Source: Marivita sp030148515 (GTDB taxonomy: Bacteria; Pseudomonadota; Alphaproteobacteria; Rhodobacterales; Rhodobacteraceae). From it: DNA of 64,000 nt. Each line of letters begins with the position of its first letter. Positions within the stretch are counted from its first letter, which is position 1. The notes beneath the pieces are model-generated. The model did not search any database. It was not told where the DNA came from and saw only the letters and a list, made by a program, of their open reading frames with translations. The stretch covers positions 1,426,001-1,490,000 of the forward strand of contig NZ_CP180351.1 of NCBI RefSeq assembly GCF_048006345.1. The letters are read 5' to 3'. Shown one piece after another: positions 53,481 through 63,413 of the stretch. A program made the position numbers and the translations under genes.

Positions 53481-54956
53481 TCAGTCCTGCGCCTCGAACT
53501 TGTCCGCGATCAGCCTGTCCAGCGCCCGCACGCCCCAACCGGTGGCGCCTTTGGGCGACAGGTCCAGGTCGGATTTCACATGGGCCACACCCGCGATGTC
53601 GAGGTGAATCCACGGCATGTCGTCCTTGACGAACCGCTTAAGGAACTGCGCTGCGGTCACGGACCCTGCGGGGCGGCCGCCGATGTTCTTCATGTCGGCC
53701 ACAGGGGATTTCAGCATATCGTCATAGGCCTGCCCCAGCGGCATCCGCCATGCGCCTTCTTTCTCGGTCTCGGCGGCCTTGAGGAACGCACCAACCAACG
53801 GTTCGTCATTTGAATACACAGCCGCGTTTTCGTGCCCCAGAGCGATGATGCAGGCCCCGGTCAGGGTGGCAAGGTCGATCATCGCGGCGGGTTTCTCGGT
53901 TTCTTGCGCGTGCCACATGACATCACAGAGCACCAAACGCCCTTCGGCGTCGGTGTTCACCACTTCGATCGTGTCACCCTTCATGGAGGTCACTACGTCG
54001 CCCGGGCGCACCGCGCTGCCCGAGGGCATGTTTTCCACAAGGCCCACCATACCGACCACATTGGCCTTGGCCTTGCGCTTGGCCACAGCGTGCATGACGC
54101 CGGCGACCACACCTGCGCCGCCCATGTCCATGGTCATGTCTTCCATGCCAGCCGCGGGTTTGAGCGAAATGCCCCCCGTGTCGAAGACCACGCCCTTGCC
54201 GATGAGCGCCAGCGGAGCATCGCCTTTGGCCCCGCCTTTCCAGCGCATGATGACCACTTTGGAGGGGCTGTCGGACCCCTGACCCACGCAGAGGAGCGCG
54301 CGCATGCCCAGCTTTTCAAGCGCCTTTTCTTCCAGCACCTCAACCTCGACCCCCAGATCGCGCAGGCCTTCCAGCCGCTTGGCGAATTCGGTGGTTGTCA
54401 GCACGTTGGCCGGTTCGTTCACAAGATTGCGGGTGAAATGCACGCCCTCGGCCACGGCAATGCGGGGGGCAGCGGCGGCTTCGGCCTCTTCTGGTTTGGT
54501 ACACATGAAGGTGGCCGCACCAAAGGGGTCCGCCTTCTTGGTCTTGTGATCGTCAAAGCCGTAGCCCCGCAGAGCGACGCCAAGCGCGATTTCTTCGGGC
54601 CGCCCGGTGCCTTCGACCAGAACCGTCATTGCAGATGATCCTGCGGCGACCGCCAGCGCGGCACCCGCCTTGCGTGCAAGTTCAGGCGCGGGACGACGAG
54701 ACAGCTTGACCAGATCAACCGCTTCAGCCTGAAGGCCGACCGGCCAGGCCAGCGACATGGCCTTGCCTTCGGCCAGCTTTTCCCACGCATCCGACCCGGT
54801 CGCGCGGGCCAGCGCGCCCTTGGTCAGCCGATTCAGCCGCCGCGCGCCTGCGCTCAGCTTGAGGTCGGGTGTGATGAAGACTGCGATCCGACCTTCTGCA
54901 GACGCCAAAGCGTCGATATCGACTGGCGCGAAGGTGAGTGGGCGAAGTTCCGCCAT
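53481..54956 (-). CDS. pepA: Leucyl aminopeptidase PepA
   Basis: Predicted 491 residues. GKGVVFDTGGISLKPA, VNTDAEGRLVL and DLATLTGACIIALG are the M17 motifs holding the two metal ions. It removes N-terminal residues from peptides in the cytoplasm. GGGAG lies upstream of the ATG. It is divergent from the lptFG operon across ~130 bp. Confidence 0.95.
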   Translation of the reverse strand: MAELRPLTFAPVDIDALASAEGRIAVFITPDLKLSAGARRLNRLTKGALARATGSDAWEKLAEGKAMSLAWPVGLQAEAVDLVKLSRRPAPELARKAGAALAVAAGSSAMTVLVEGTGRPEEIALGVALRGYGFDDHKTKKADPFGAATFMCTKPEEAEAAAAPRIAVAEGVHFTRNLVNEPANVLTTTEFAKRLEGLRDLGVEVEVLEEKALEKLGMRALLCVGQGSDSPSKVVIMRWKGGAKGDAPLALIGKGVVFDTGGISLKPAAGMEDMTMDMGGAGVVAGVMHAVAKRKAKANVVGMVGLVENMPSGSAVRPGDVVTSMKGDTIEVVNTDAEGRLVLCDVMWHAQETEKPAAMIDLATLTGACIIALGHENAAVYSNDEPLVGAFLKAAETEKEGAWRMPLGQAYDDMLKSPVADMKNIGGRPAGSVTAAQFLKRFVKDDMPWIHLDIAGVAHVKSDLDLSPKGATGWGVRALDRLIADKFEAQD

Positions 54957-55088
54957 GTTCTGCTCCCTAAGTTGGTTTGGATATAGGGGTAGCGCCCGTG
55001 CGCGCAGTTGACCAGAGGCGGGTTTTCCCGCAAACCCTAGGGTATCGGGCCATGTCGGCCCACTCTATGTCGTGTGAAGGGGTTCGCC

Positions 55089-56222
55089 GTGCCAAGATTC
55101 GACAGGTATATGCTGTCGCAACTCATGGTCCTCTTTGGGTTCTTCGCGCTTGTGCTGGTCGCGGTGTACTGGGTGAACCGCGCGGTGGTGCTGTTTGACA
55201 GGCTGATCGCGGATGGTCACTCGGCTGGCGTTTTCCTTGAATTCACAGCACTCAGCCTGCCCGGCGTGATCGCTTTGGTGCTGCCGATGGCGTCGTTTGC
55301 GGCTGCGGTTTACGTCACCAATCGGCTGATGGGCGACTCGGAACTGACGGTTGTGCAGGCGACCGGCTACAGCCCATGGCGGCTGGTCCGGCCCGTTGCC
55401 CTGTTCGGAGTGATCGTGGCCTTGATGATGTCAGCTTTGACCCACTTCCTTGTCCCCGCTTCGGTTGCGCAGCTCAAGCAGCGCGAAGTTGATATCTCGG
55501 GTTCGGTCAGTGCGCGGCTCCTGCGGGAGGGCACTTTCCTGCATCCCGGCCCCGGCGTCACATTCTTCATCCGCGAGATCACCCCGGAGGGTGAATTGCG
55601 CGACGTGTACCTGTCGGACCGACGCCAGGCGGATCGCGAAGTCACTTATACCGCCGAGCGCGCTTATGTGGTGCAGGCAGAGGAAGGACCGCGCCTTGTC
55701 ATGGTGAGCGGTCTGGCCCAGACCTTGCGGCCGGAAACGCGCACCCTGTCGACCACGCTGTTTCAGGATTTCACCTACGATATCAGCACGCTGATCGTGC
55801 AGAACCAGAACCTCAACCTGCGACCGCGCCACCTGTCGACCTGGGCGCTGCTCACCCAGCCAGAGGCGATGGCCGCTTTGACCGATGTGCCGTTGGCGCG
55901 GATCAATGAAGAACTGCATGGCCGGTTCCAGCAGGCGCTTTTGGGACTCGTGGCGGCACTGATCGGGTTCTCTACGCTGCTCACCGGCAGCTTCAGCCGC
56001 TTCGGTGTGGGGCGGCAGATCGTGGTTGCGATCTTCCTTTTGGTGGTCGTCAAGCTGGTGGAAAGTGCAGTCACCGACCCGACGCGCAACAATGCCGCGC
56101 TCTGGCCGCTGATCTACCTGCCATCGGTGGTCGGCTTCGCGCTGGCAATGGGCATGCTGCACCTTGCGGCACGTCCATTCCGGCAACCGCGCAAGACAGC
56201 GGCGTTGGAGGTGTCGGCATGA
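55089..56222 (+). CDS. lptF: LPS export permease LptF
   Basis: Predicted 377 residues from the GTG at 55089, which has AAGGGG upstream (PRFDRYMLSQLM). Six membrane segments, three at each end of a periplasmic beta-jellyroll domain, as in the YjgP/YjgQ family (ELTVVQATGYSPWRLVRP). With LptG and LptB it drives LPS from the inner membrane to the LptA bridge. It overlaps lptG by ATGA. Confidence 0.93.
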   Translation: MPRFDRYMLSQLMVLFGFFALVLVAVYWVNRAVVLFDRLIADGHSAGVFLEFTALSLPGVIALVLPMASFAAAVYVTNRLMGDSELTVVQATGYSPWRLVRPVALFGVIVALMMSALTHFLVPASVAQLKQREVDISGSVSARLLREGTFLHPGPGVTFFIREITPEGELRDVYLSDRRQADREVTYTAERAYVVQAEEGPRLVMVSGLAQTLRPETRTLSTTLFQDFTYDISTLIVQNQNLNLRPRHLSTWALLTQPEAMAALTDVPLARINEELHGRFQQALLGLVAALIGFSTLLTGSFSRFGVGRQIVVAIFLLVVVKLVESAVTDPTRNNAALWPLIYLPSVVGFALAMGMLHLAARPFRQPRKTAALEVSA

Positions 56223-57313
56223 CCCTTCACCTGTATTTTGCACGCCGGTTCTTTTGGACCTTTCTGGCCATCTTCGGGATTTTCTTTCTGTTTCAGATAC
56301 TTCTCGACCTTGTTGAACAGATCAGACGGTTTGACAACTCGGTCAGCTTTGGCGAAGTGATGAAGCTGACGCTGCTCAACACCCCCGAAGGCATGTACCA
56401 GATCCTACCTTTGGTGATGATCCTTTCCTCTATCGCGCTGTTCGTGGCGTTGGCGCGGTCGTCGGAACTTGTTGTGGCGCGGGCGGCGGGGCGGTCGGGG
56501 CTGACAGCGCTGGTGGGACCGATCTTGGTGGCGGCGGTGATTGGCGGGCTGACCGTGGCGATGGGTAACCCGATTGTGGCCGCCACGTCGAAAGCCTATT
56601 CCGATCTGCGAGACACCTACCGCAATGGCGGCACCTCGGCGCTGTCCATCGGCGCAGAAGGCCTATGGCTGCGCCAGTCCGACCCGCGCGGCCAAACGGT
56701 GATCCGGGCGGCGCGGGCCAATGCAAACGGGACCGTCCTCTATGACGTGATGTTCGTGGCCTATGCAGAAGGTGGCGGCCCGGTGCGCCGGATCGAGGCG
56801 GAAGAGGCGGAACTGGCCGACGGCGCGTGGACATTGCGCCAGGCCAAGGTCTGGCCTTTGGTGGCTGGCGTGAACCCGGAAACCAACTCGGTGCTGCACG
56901 ACGAATTGCGCGTCGCCTCGACCCTGACCGAGGACAGCATCAAGGACCGGTTCGGGCGGCCTTCGGCCATCTCGGTCTGGGAGCTGCAGGGCTTCATCAC
57001 CGATCTTGAAGATGCAGGTTTTTCGGCGCGGCGTCATTCCGTGTGGTTGCAGATGGAATTGGCGCGGCCGGTGTTTCTGATTTCGATGGTGCTGATCGGC
57101 GCGGCCTTTACCATGCGGCACAGCCGGATGGGCGGCACTGGAATTGCTGTCCTTTCGGCGGTTCTTCTTGGTTTTTCATTATATTACGTGCGGAACTTCG
57201 CACAAATTCTGGGTGAGAACGGCCAATTGAACCCTCTGGCTGCGGCATGGGTGCCACCGCTTGCCTCGGTGCTACTGGCTCTGGGTTTGATCCTGCACAG
57301 GGAAGACGGATGA
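56219..57313 (+). CDS. lptG: LPS export permease LptG
   Basis: Predicted 364 residues with the same six-helix YjgP/YjgQ layout as LptF (FFLFQILLDLVEQIRRFDNS; VLLGFSLYYVRNFAQILGEN). It overlaps lptF upstream and lptD downstream, each by ATGA, so the three LPS transport proteins are translationally coupled. Confidence 0.93.
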   Translation: MTLHLYFARRFFWTFLAIFGIFFLFQILLDLVEQIRRFDNSVSFGEVMKLTLLNTPEGMYQILPLVMILSSIALFVALARSSELVVARAAGRSGLTALVGPILVAAVIGGLTVAMGNPIVAATSKAYSDLRDTYRNGGTSALSIGAEGLWLRQSDPRGQTVIRAARANANGTVLYDVMFVAYAEGGGPVRRIEAEEAELADGAWTLRQAKVWPLVAGVNPETNSVLHDELRVASTLTEDSIKDRFGRPSAISVWELQGFITDLEDAGFSARRHSVWLQMELARPVFLISMVLIGAAFTMRHSRMGGTGIAVLSAVLLGFSLYYVRNFAQILGENGQLNPLAAAWVPPLASVLLALGLILHREDG

Positions 57314-59466
57314 TGCGCCGCTCTGCCCTTGCCCTGATCCTCGCGGCGTTGCTGTGGTCCGACCCGCTGCATGCTCAATCCGGCGACGTGATGCTGCTGG
57401 CTGATCAGGTGTTGGTCGAACAGGGCGGCGACACGCTTGTCGCCACCGGCAACGTCGAAGCGCTGCATGAGGGCACGCGCCTGACCGCGTCGTCGATCAT
57501 CTATAACCGCGCGACCAATACGCTTGAAATCCAAGGGCCGATCCGGATCACGCAGCCCAATGGCGACGTTTTGACCGCAACACAGGCGCAACTCGATCAG
57601 GGTTTTCAGAACGGCCTATTGGAAAGCGCCCGGTTCGTGCTGGACGAGCAGCTTCAGATCGCCTCGGCCCGCGCGGCACGGGTGCAAGGGCGGTACACCG
57701 CGATGAGCCAGGTCGCCGCGACCTCCTGCCAGGTCTGCGGCAGCGACCGACCGCCGCTTTGGGCGATCCGTGCGACCCGCGTGGTCCATGACGCCGAGGA
57801 ACGGCAGATCTACTTTGACAATGCACAGCTGCAGGTCTTGGGGGTGCCGGTCTTCTACATTCCGCGCATGCGGCTGCCCGATCCGACACTCGAGCGGGCG
57901 CGCGGTTTCATGATTCCGGAACTCAAGACGACAACCTTGCTGGGTTTTGGAATCAAGCTGCCCTATTTCATCCCTATCGGAGATCATGCCGACCTTAGGC
58001 TGACGCCCTATGTGTCGCCGATCACGCGCACGCTCGAGATGCGGTACAGGCAGGCGTTCCGCACCGGGAACATCACGGTCAATGGCGCCATCAGCCAGGA
58101 CAACCTGAAGCGCGGCGAAGCGCGCGGACTGTTCTTTGCAGATGGGACATTTGCCCTGCCGCGGAATTTCCGACTGTCTTTCGACATCGAAGCTGTCAGC
58201 GACGATGCGTATCTCAATGATTACAACAGCGACTTCAAGAAAGACCGACTGGATAGCGCGGTGACCCTCACGCGCGCGCAGCGGGACAGCTTCTTTTCTC
58301 TCGGCCTGATTCATTACGAAAGCCTGACCGACGGCGAGAACAATGCAACGCAGCCCACGATCATCGGCGATCTGCGCTACAACCGCCGGCACTTCCCCAA
58401 GCAGATCGGTGGAGAAGTGCGGCTGGGTTTCCAGTTGCACGGACATTATCGCTATTCGGACACCGACATCGACGGTAGCGATGCCGATACCGTTGTCGAT
58501 GGACGCGATGTGGGGCGCGCCAATCTTGACCTGAGCTGGCGCGACCGTTGGACCCTGCCGGGTGGTCTGCGAGCCGGTGCCGTGACGCAAATCTGGGTCG
58601 ATCATTTCATCGTTGAACAGGATGCGGTGGCCGAGGGCGATTACACCGAAGTGACCCCTGCGGCTTCGCTGGAACTGCGCTGGCCTTTGGTGAAGAAAAC
58701 CTCAAATGGTGGCCGCGTCCTGATCGAACCCATCGCCCAGGTGGGCTGGATCGGAGGCGAACGGTCAGAGGTGCCCAATGACGAAAGCACCCGCGCCGAA
58801 TTCGACGAAGGCAACCTGTTGTCGCTCTCTCGCTTCCCTGCTCCGGATCGGCGCGAACGCGGGTTGATCGGCGCCGCCGGCCTGCGTTGGATGCGCGAGG
58901 ACCCCGAAGGCTGGCGCGCATCATTGGTTCTGGGCCGGGTGTGGCGCGACGATGAGGACGAGGCGTTTTCCCGATCTTCCGGACAGGACAGCATCGCATC
59001 CGACTGGCTGGTCGCCGGGCAATTCGCTCATCAGAATGGTCTACAGCTTTTGGCGCGGGGATTGTACGACACCACCGAGTCGCGGTTCACGAAAGCCGAG
59101 ATGCGTGCCAATGTGACCCTCGACCGGTATGCACTGGGCGCGTCCTACATTCTGCTGACCACGGATCCTGCCGAAGACCGTGAGGACGCACAATCCCAAT
59201 GGCGAGTCGACGGGCGCTACAACATCGACCGCAATTGGACCGCAAAAGGGTCAACGCGGTACGACATCGCCGAAGGGCAGTTTCTGAACGCAGGCCTTGG
59301 TGCGGAATACCGCAATGAATGCGTCGCGGTGGACTTTTCGGTCTCGCGCAGCTTTGCCTCTTCCACTAACCTTGAACCATCTACCGATTTCGGCCTGACC
59401 GTCGCGCTGACTGGCTTCAGCACAGGCGGCAGCGGCAAGGAGTACCGCCGTTCATGCAGCTACTGA
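57310..59466 (+). CDS. lptD: LPS assembly outer-membrane protein LptD
   Basis: Predicted 718 residues. A signal peptide (ALALILAALLWSDPLHAQ) is followed by an OstA/LptA-like jellyroll (VLVEQGGDTLVATGNVEA) and a large beta-barrel. Cys140/Cys143 near the barrel start and Cys671/Cys716 near the end could form the disulfides known from LptD. It inserts LPS in the outer leaflet with LptE. It overlaps lptG and surA. Confidence 0.93.
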   Translation: MMRRSALALILAALLWSDPLHAQSGDVMLLADQVLVEQGGDTLVATGNVEALHEGTRLTASSIIYNRATNTLEIQGPIRITQPNGDVLTATQAQLDQGFQNGLLESARFVLDEQLQIASARAARVQGRYTAMSQVAATSCQVCGSDRPPLWAIRATRVVHDAEERQIYFDNAQLQVLGVPVFYIPRMRLPDPTLERARGFMIPELKTTTLLGFGIKLPYFIPIGDHADLRLTPYVSPITRTLEMRYRQAFRTGNITVNGAISQDNLKRGEARGLFFADGTFALPRNFRLSFDIEAVSDDAYLNDYNSDFKKDRLDSAVTLTRAQRDSFFSLGLIHYESLTDGENNATQPTIIGDLRYNRRHFPKQIGGEVRLGFQLHGHYRYSDTDIDGSDADTVVDGRDVGRANLDLSWRDRWTLPGGLRAGAVTQIWVDHFIVEQDAVAEGDYTEVTPAASLELRWPLVKKTSNGGRVLIEPIAQVGWIGGERSEVPNDESTRAEFDEGNLLSLSRFPAPDRRERGLIGAAGLRWMREDPEGWRASLVLGRVWRDDEDEAFSRSSGQDSIASDWLVAGQFAHQNGLQLLARGLYDTTESRFTKAEMRANVTLDRYALGASYILLTTDPAEDREDAQSQWRVDGRYNIDRNWTAKGSTRYDIAEGQFLNAGLGAEYRNECVAVDFSVSRSFASSTNLEPSTDFGLTVALTGFSTGGSGKEYRRSCSY

Positions 59467-60683
59467 ACACGTCCATCCGCAAACTGAGTGCGCTGGCTCT
59501 TGGCATCACGCTGGCCTTTGGCCCTGTCCAGGTCTCCGCGCAAAACCTGTTTGCCCCGGTCATCCGCGTCAACGATAGCGTTGTCACCGCCTACGAGCTG
59601 GATCAGCGCGCTCGCATGCTCACGCTGCTGCGCGCGCCGGGCGATCCGCAAGAAGTGGCCCGCGAACAGCTCATCGACGACAGGCTGCGGCTTCAGGCGG
59701 CCGAAGCGGCTGGAATCGTTCCGTCACCCGAAGAGGTTTTGGACGGAATGGCCGAATTCGCAGGACGTGCCAATCTGAGCCGTGACGAGTTCATTCAGGC
59801 GCTCGAGGCCAGCGGCGTATCGGCCCAGACCTTCCGCGATTTCGTGCGCGCGGGTCTGAGCTGGCGTCTGCTTGTCCAGTCGCGTTTTGTTGGCCGGGTG
59901 AACCTGTCCGAAGCCGAGATCGACCGGGCCTTGGGTGCGTCAGGTGGATCTTCGGTGCGCGTGTTGCTGTCGGAAATCATCATGCCAGCGCCGCCGCCGC
60001 AGGCAGAAGCCGTGCAGGCACGGGCTCAGCGGATCAGCCAGATCACGTCGGAAGCCGAATTCTCGGCGCAGGCGCGGCAGTTCTCGGCCACCGCATCGCG
60101 CGGAGCCGGAGGCCGCTTGCCTTGGCAGAACCTTGAAGACCTGCCGCCGGTGCTGCGCCCGCTGGTTCTGGCCCTTGCGCCGGGCGAAGTGACCGATCCG
60201 ATCCCGATCCCCAACGCTGTGGCGCTGTTCCAGCTGCGCGCGGTCGAAGAAACCGACTACACGCCGCCGACCTATTCGGCGATCGAATACGCCGCGTATT
60301 ACATGCCCGGTGGCCGGTCCGATGCGACGTTGGCGCAGGCGCGTGTGCTCGCCAGCAAGGTCGATCGCTGCGATGATCTTTACGGTGTGGCAAAGGGACA
60401 GCCCGAAGACGTGCTGGACCGCCAGACCTTGCCGCCTGCAGACATTCCAACCGATATCGCCTTTGAATTGTCCAAGCTCGATCCCGGTGAGGTGTCCACG
60501 GCGCTGACCCGCTCGAACGGGCAGACGCTTGTCTTCCTTATGCTGTGCGGACGCACCGCCGAGGTGAATGACGATGTCGATCGGGATCAGTTTGCCTTGG
60601 GCTTGCGCAATCAGCGGCTTCAGTCGCTGGCGGAAAGCTTTTTGGCCCAATTGCGCGCCGACGCCCGCATCGTCACGCAATGA
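59454..60683 (+). CDS. surA: Periplasmic chaperone/PPIase SurA
   Basis: Predicted 409 residues. A signal peptide (LSALALGITLAFGPVQVSAQ) precedes a SurA N-terminal domain (RVNDSVVTAYELDQRARML, REQLIDDRLRLQAAEAAG) and a parvulin-like domain. It escorts outer-membrane proteins, including LptD, which makes its 13-bp overlap with lptD functionally sensible. It overlaps pdxA by 4 bp. Confidence 0.9.
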   Translation: MQLLNTSIRKLSALALGITLAFGPVQVSAQNLFAPVIRVNDSVVTAYELDQRARMLTLLRAPGDPQEVAREQLIDDRLRLQAAEAAGIVPSPEEVLDGMAEFAGRANLSRDEFIQALEASGVSAQTFRDFVRAGLSWRLLVQSRFVGRVNLSEAEIDRALGASGGSSVRVLLSEIIMPAPPPQAEAVQARAQRISQITSEAEFSAQARQFSATASRGAGGRLPWQNLEDLPPVLRPLVLALAPGEVTDPIPIPNAVALFQLRAVEETDYTPPTYSAIEYAAYYMPGGRSDATLAQARVLASKVDRCDDLYGVAKGQPEDVLDRQTLPPADIPTDIAFELSKLDPGEVSTALTRSNGQTLVFLMLCGRTAEVNDDVDRDQFALGLRNQRLQSLAESFLAQLRADARIVTQ

Positions 60684-61648
60684 CCGCAGCGCCGATTGCC
60701 CTGACCATCGGGGAGCCAGCCGGGATTGGGCCTGAACTGGCCGGGATGGCGTGGGAGGCGCTGCATGGCAAGGTGCCGTTTTTCCTGATCGGTGATCCGG
60801 CGCATTTGCCAGAGGGTATGGACTGGGTTGAGATCGCGGCACCGGACGAAGTGTCGGCGCGCGGCACCGCCCTGCCTGTTCTGCCGCATCGGTTCGAAGG
60901 GCCGCGCACACCCGGTCGCCCGCAGCCTGCACAGGCGAAGGGTGTTGTGGCGGTGATCGAGCGTGCGGTGGCTTTGGCCGCCAGCGGCAAGGCAGGCGGC
61001 GTCTGCACCTTGCCGATCCACAAGCAGGCGCTGCAGGATGGGGCGGGTTTCGGCTTTCCGGGCCACACGGAATTTCTCGCCCATCTTTGCGATACAAGCG
61101 ATGTGGTGATGATGCTGGCCGGGCCACAGTTGCGGGTCGTGCCGGTGACGATCCATATCCCGCTGTCAGAGGTGAAGCTGGCGCTGACGCCAGAGCTTCT
61201 GGAGACCCGCATTCGGATCACGCACCGGGCACTTGTGACGCAGTTCGGGATTGCACAGCCCCGACTGGCGGTGGCTGGTCTGAACCCCCATGCGGGCGAA
61301 GGCGGGCGCATGGGGCGCGAAGAAATCGACGTGATCGCCCCGGTCTTGGACCGGTTGCGGTCAGAAGGGATGCGCATCGTCGGGCCCTTGTCGGCGGACA
61401 CGATGTTTCATGCGGCCGCGCGGTCTGGCTATGACGCCGCGATCTGTATGTATCACGATCAGGCGCTGATCCCGATCAAGACGCTGGATTTCGACAGGGG
61501 TGTGAACGTCACGCTGGGTCTGCCGATCATTCGCACGTCGCCGGATCACGGCACGGCGTTCGACATCGCGGGAACTGGACAGGCCAACCCGACATCGACC
61601 ATTGAGGCGTTGCGCATGGCTTGGCAGCTTGCAGGCGCTCGATCCTGA
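60680..61648 (+). CDS. pdxA: 4-hydroxythreonine-4-phosphate dehydrogenase
   Basis: Predicted 322 residues. TIGEPAGIGPEL, GHTEFLAHL, NPHAGEGGRMG and MYHDQALIPIK carry the metal-binding histidines of PdxA, an enzyme of pyridoxal phosphate synthesis. The surA-pdxA-rsmA order is widely conserved in proteobacteria. Confidence 0.95.
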   Translation: MTAAPIALTIGEPAGIGPELAGMAWEALHGKVPFFLIGDPAHLPEGMDWVEIAAPDEVSARGTALPVLPHRFEGPRTPGRPQPAQAKGVVAVIERAVALAASGKAGGVCTLPIHKQALQDGAGFGFPGHTEFLAHLCDTSDVVMMLAGPQLRVVPVTIHIPLSEVKLALTPELLETRIRITHRALVTQFGIAQPRLAVAGLNPHAGEGGRMGREEIDVIAPVLDRLRSEGMRIVGPLSADTMFHAAARSGYDAAICMYHDQALIPIKTLDFDRGVNVTLGLPIIRTSPDHGTAFDIAGTGQANPTSTIEALRMAWQLAGARS

Positions 61649-61677
61649 GCCGCGCACCTACGGATGGGACGGAATTT

Positions 61678-61705
61678 GCATATTTATAAAAAGAAGAAGC
61701 AGGGG
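61678..61705 (+). repeat. Copy of the dispersed AT-rich tail motif
   Basis: CATATTTATAAAAAGAAGAAG followed by CAGGGG, in the gap between pdxA and rsmA. It matches the tails at 30514-30590 and 35041-35061. No hairpin cluster accompanies this copy. Confidence 0.65.
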
Positions 61706-61729
61706 TTTGCGCAATGAACAGTCGGTGTC

Positions 61730-62566
61730 ATGGCGGCAATTGATCGATTGCCGCCGCTGCGTGAGGTCATTGCGACCCATGGGCTGAGCGCCAAAAAGGC
61801 GCTGGGGCAGAACTTTCTGCTGGACCTGAACCTGACCGCGAAGATCGCGCGGCAGGCAGGCGATCTGAGCGGGACCGATGTGCTTGAAGTCGGCCCCGGC
61901 CCCGGAGGTTTGACGCGCGGATTGCTGGTCGAGGGCGCGCGCAAGGTCCTGGCGGTCGAGAAGGACGCACGCTGCCTGCCTGCACTGGCCGAGATCGCAG
62001 ACGCGTATCCGGGTCGGCTCGAGGTGATCGGCGGTGACGCGCTTGAGGTGGACGCGCTGGCGCATCTGACGCCTCCCATCGCGATCTGCGCCAACCTGCC
62101 CTACAATGTCGGAACCGAGCTGCTGGTGCGCTGGCTGACGCCGCCCACATGGCCACCGGTCTGGACCAGCCTGACGCTGATGTTCCAGAAGGAGGTTGCG
62201 CAGCGGATCGTCGCCAAACCGGGCGACAAGGCTTACGGTCGATTGGCGGTGCTGGCGCAATGGCGCTGCGACGCGCATATCGCGATGCACCTGCCGCCCG
62301 AGGCGTTCAGCCCACCGCCCAAGGTGAGTTCCGCAGTGGTGCATCTTCGCGCCCTGCCCGCGCCGCGCTTTGAGGCGGATGCGAAAGTGTTGGAGCGGGT
62401 TGTGGCCGCCGGCTTCAACCAGAGGCGCAAGATGCTGCGTGCGTCGTTGAAGGGGTTGTCGCCCGATATAGAGGATCATCTGAAAGCGGTTGGCATTGCC
62501 CCAACCGAGCGCGCAGAACGGGTATCGCTGGAGGCATTCTGTGCCTTGGCGCGTCAACTGGCCTGA
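61730..62566 (+). CDS. rsmA: 16S rRNA dimethyladenosine transferase RsmA
   Basis: Predicted 278 residues. KKALGQNFLLD, VLEVGPGPGGLTRGLL and the catalytic ICANLPYNVGTEL motif identify RsmA/KsgA, which dimethylates A1518 and A1519 of 16S rRNA. It closes the lptF-to-rsmA series and is followed by a terminator. Confidence 0.96.
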   Translation: MAAIDRLPPLREVIATHGLSAKKALGQNFLLDLNLTAKIARQAGDLSGTDVLEVGPGPGGLTRGLLVEGARKVLAVEKDARCLPALAEIADAYPGRLEVIGGDALEVDALAHLTPPIAICANLPYNVGTELLVRWLTPPTWPPVWTSLTLMFQKEVAQRIVAKPGDKAYGRLAVLAQWRCDAHIAMHLPPEAFSPPPKVSSAVVHLRALPAPRFEADAKVLERVVAAGFNQRRKMLRASLKGLSPDIEDHLKAVGIAPTERAERVSLEAFCALARQLA

Positions 62567-62593
62567 TCCACGCACCGACATTTCTGAAAGAAA

Positions 62594-62618
62594 AAAGCCG
62601 GGGCTGATCCCCGGCTTT
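62594..62618. terminator. Bidirectional rho-independent terminator
   Basis: AAAGCCGGGG, loop CTGAT, CCCCGGCTTT is a perfect 10-bp stem flanked by A- and T-rich ends between rsmA and the convergent DUF4167 gene. Confidence 0.92.
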
Positions 62619-62623
62619 CTGTC

Positions 62624-63208
62624 CTATTCTGCGGCGTCTGGCGTCGCCTGCGCCTCTTCGGCTTTGGGCTCTGGCTTTTTGCGTGGCTTGCGAGGAGCGC
62701 GTGGTTTCTTCGGCTTTTCCTCGGCCTTGGCTTCGGGCGTTTCGACCAGACCGCTGTCATTGCTGTCGTCACTGGTGTCGATGACATCAGGCTGAGGCGC
62801 ATCTGCAGGATCGTTCGAGAACTGGCTCGGCTCGTCCTGATCCTGACGCTGCGGGCGGTCTGCATCGCGCTGCGCCTGCCGGTCGCGGTTTTCGCGTTCC
62901 TGCTGTTCGCGGCGCGCGTCCTGTTCACGCTCCTGCTGTTCGCGGCGGGCATCCTGTTCGCGCTGTGCCTCGCTCAGCAGACGCATGTAATGTTCGGCAT
63001 GCTGCTGGAAGTTTTCCGCGTTCACCCGATCATTGCTCAGTTGGGCGTCGCGTGCGAGCTGGTTGTACTTGTCAATGATCTGCTGCGGCGTACCGCGCAC
63101 CTTGCCCTCGGGGCCGGAGCTGTCGAACACGCGGTTGACGACATTTCCAACGGTATTCGGACGGTTGCGGTTATTCTTGTTCCGCGAACGTTTGTTTGAA
63201 GAACGCAT
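62624..63208 (-). CDS. DUF4167 protein with charged repeats
   Basis: Predicted 194 residues. The N-terminal DUF4167 domain (VNRVFDSSGPEGKVRGTPQQ, ENFQQHAEHYMRLL) is preceded by a basic stretch (SSNKRSRNKNNRNRPN). The middle has a tandem EQDARREQQER repeat and the end is lysine/proline/alanine-rich. Function unknown; RNA binding is plausible from charge. It follows prmC, a conserved alphaproteobacterial pairing. Confidence 0.9.
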   Translation of the reverse strand: MRSSNKRSRNKNNRNRPNTVGNVVNRVFDSSGPEGKVRGTPQQIIDKYNQLARDAQLSNDRVNAENFQQHAEHYMRLLSEAQREQDARREQQEREQDARREQQERENRDRQAQRDADRPQRQDQDEPSQFSNDPADAPQPDVIDTSDDSNDSGLVETPEAKAEEKPKKPRAPRKPRKKPEPKAEEAQATPDAAE

Positions 63209-63413
63209 CTGTAACTTTCCAGCCTTCTTTCAGCTGTTTTGCGATTGCTGTGTGCGCTTTGTGCGCGGGTCCTGTGCAAAAGCATTCATGTTTGGGCTTA
63301 CAATCGCGCGAGAGGGGTGCAAACCAGCCTCGACCGCTGCAATATGTTTGAGTAATCACGTCCTCCCCCAGCTTACAAGCAGAATTTACATCAAAGAGTT
63401 CGGTTTTTCGCGC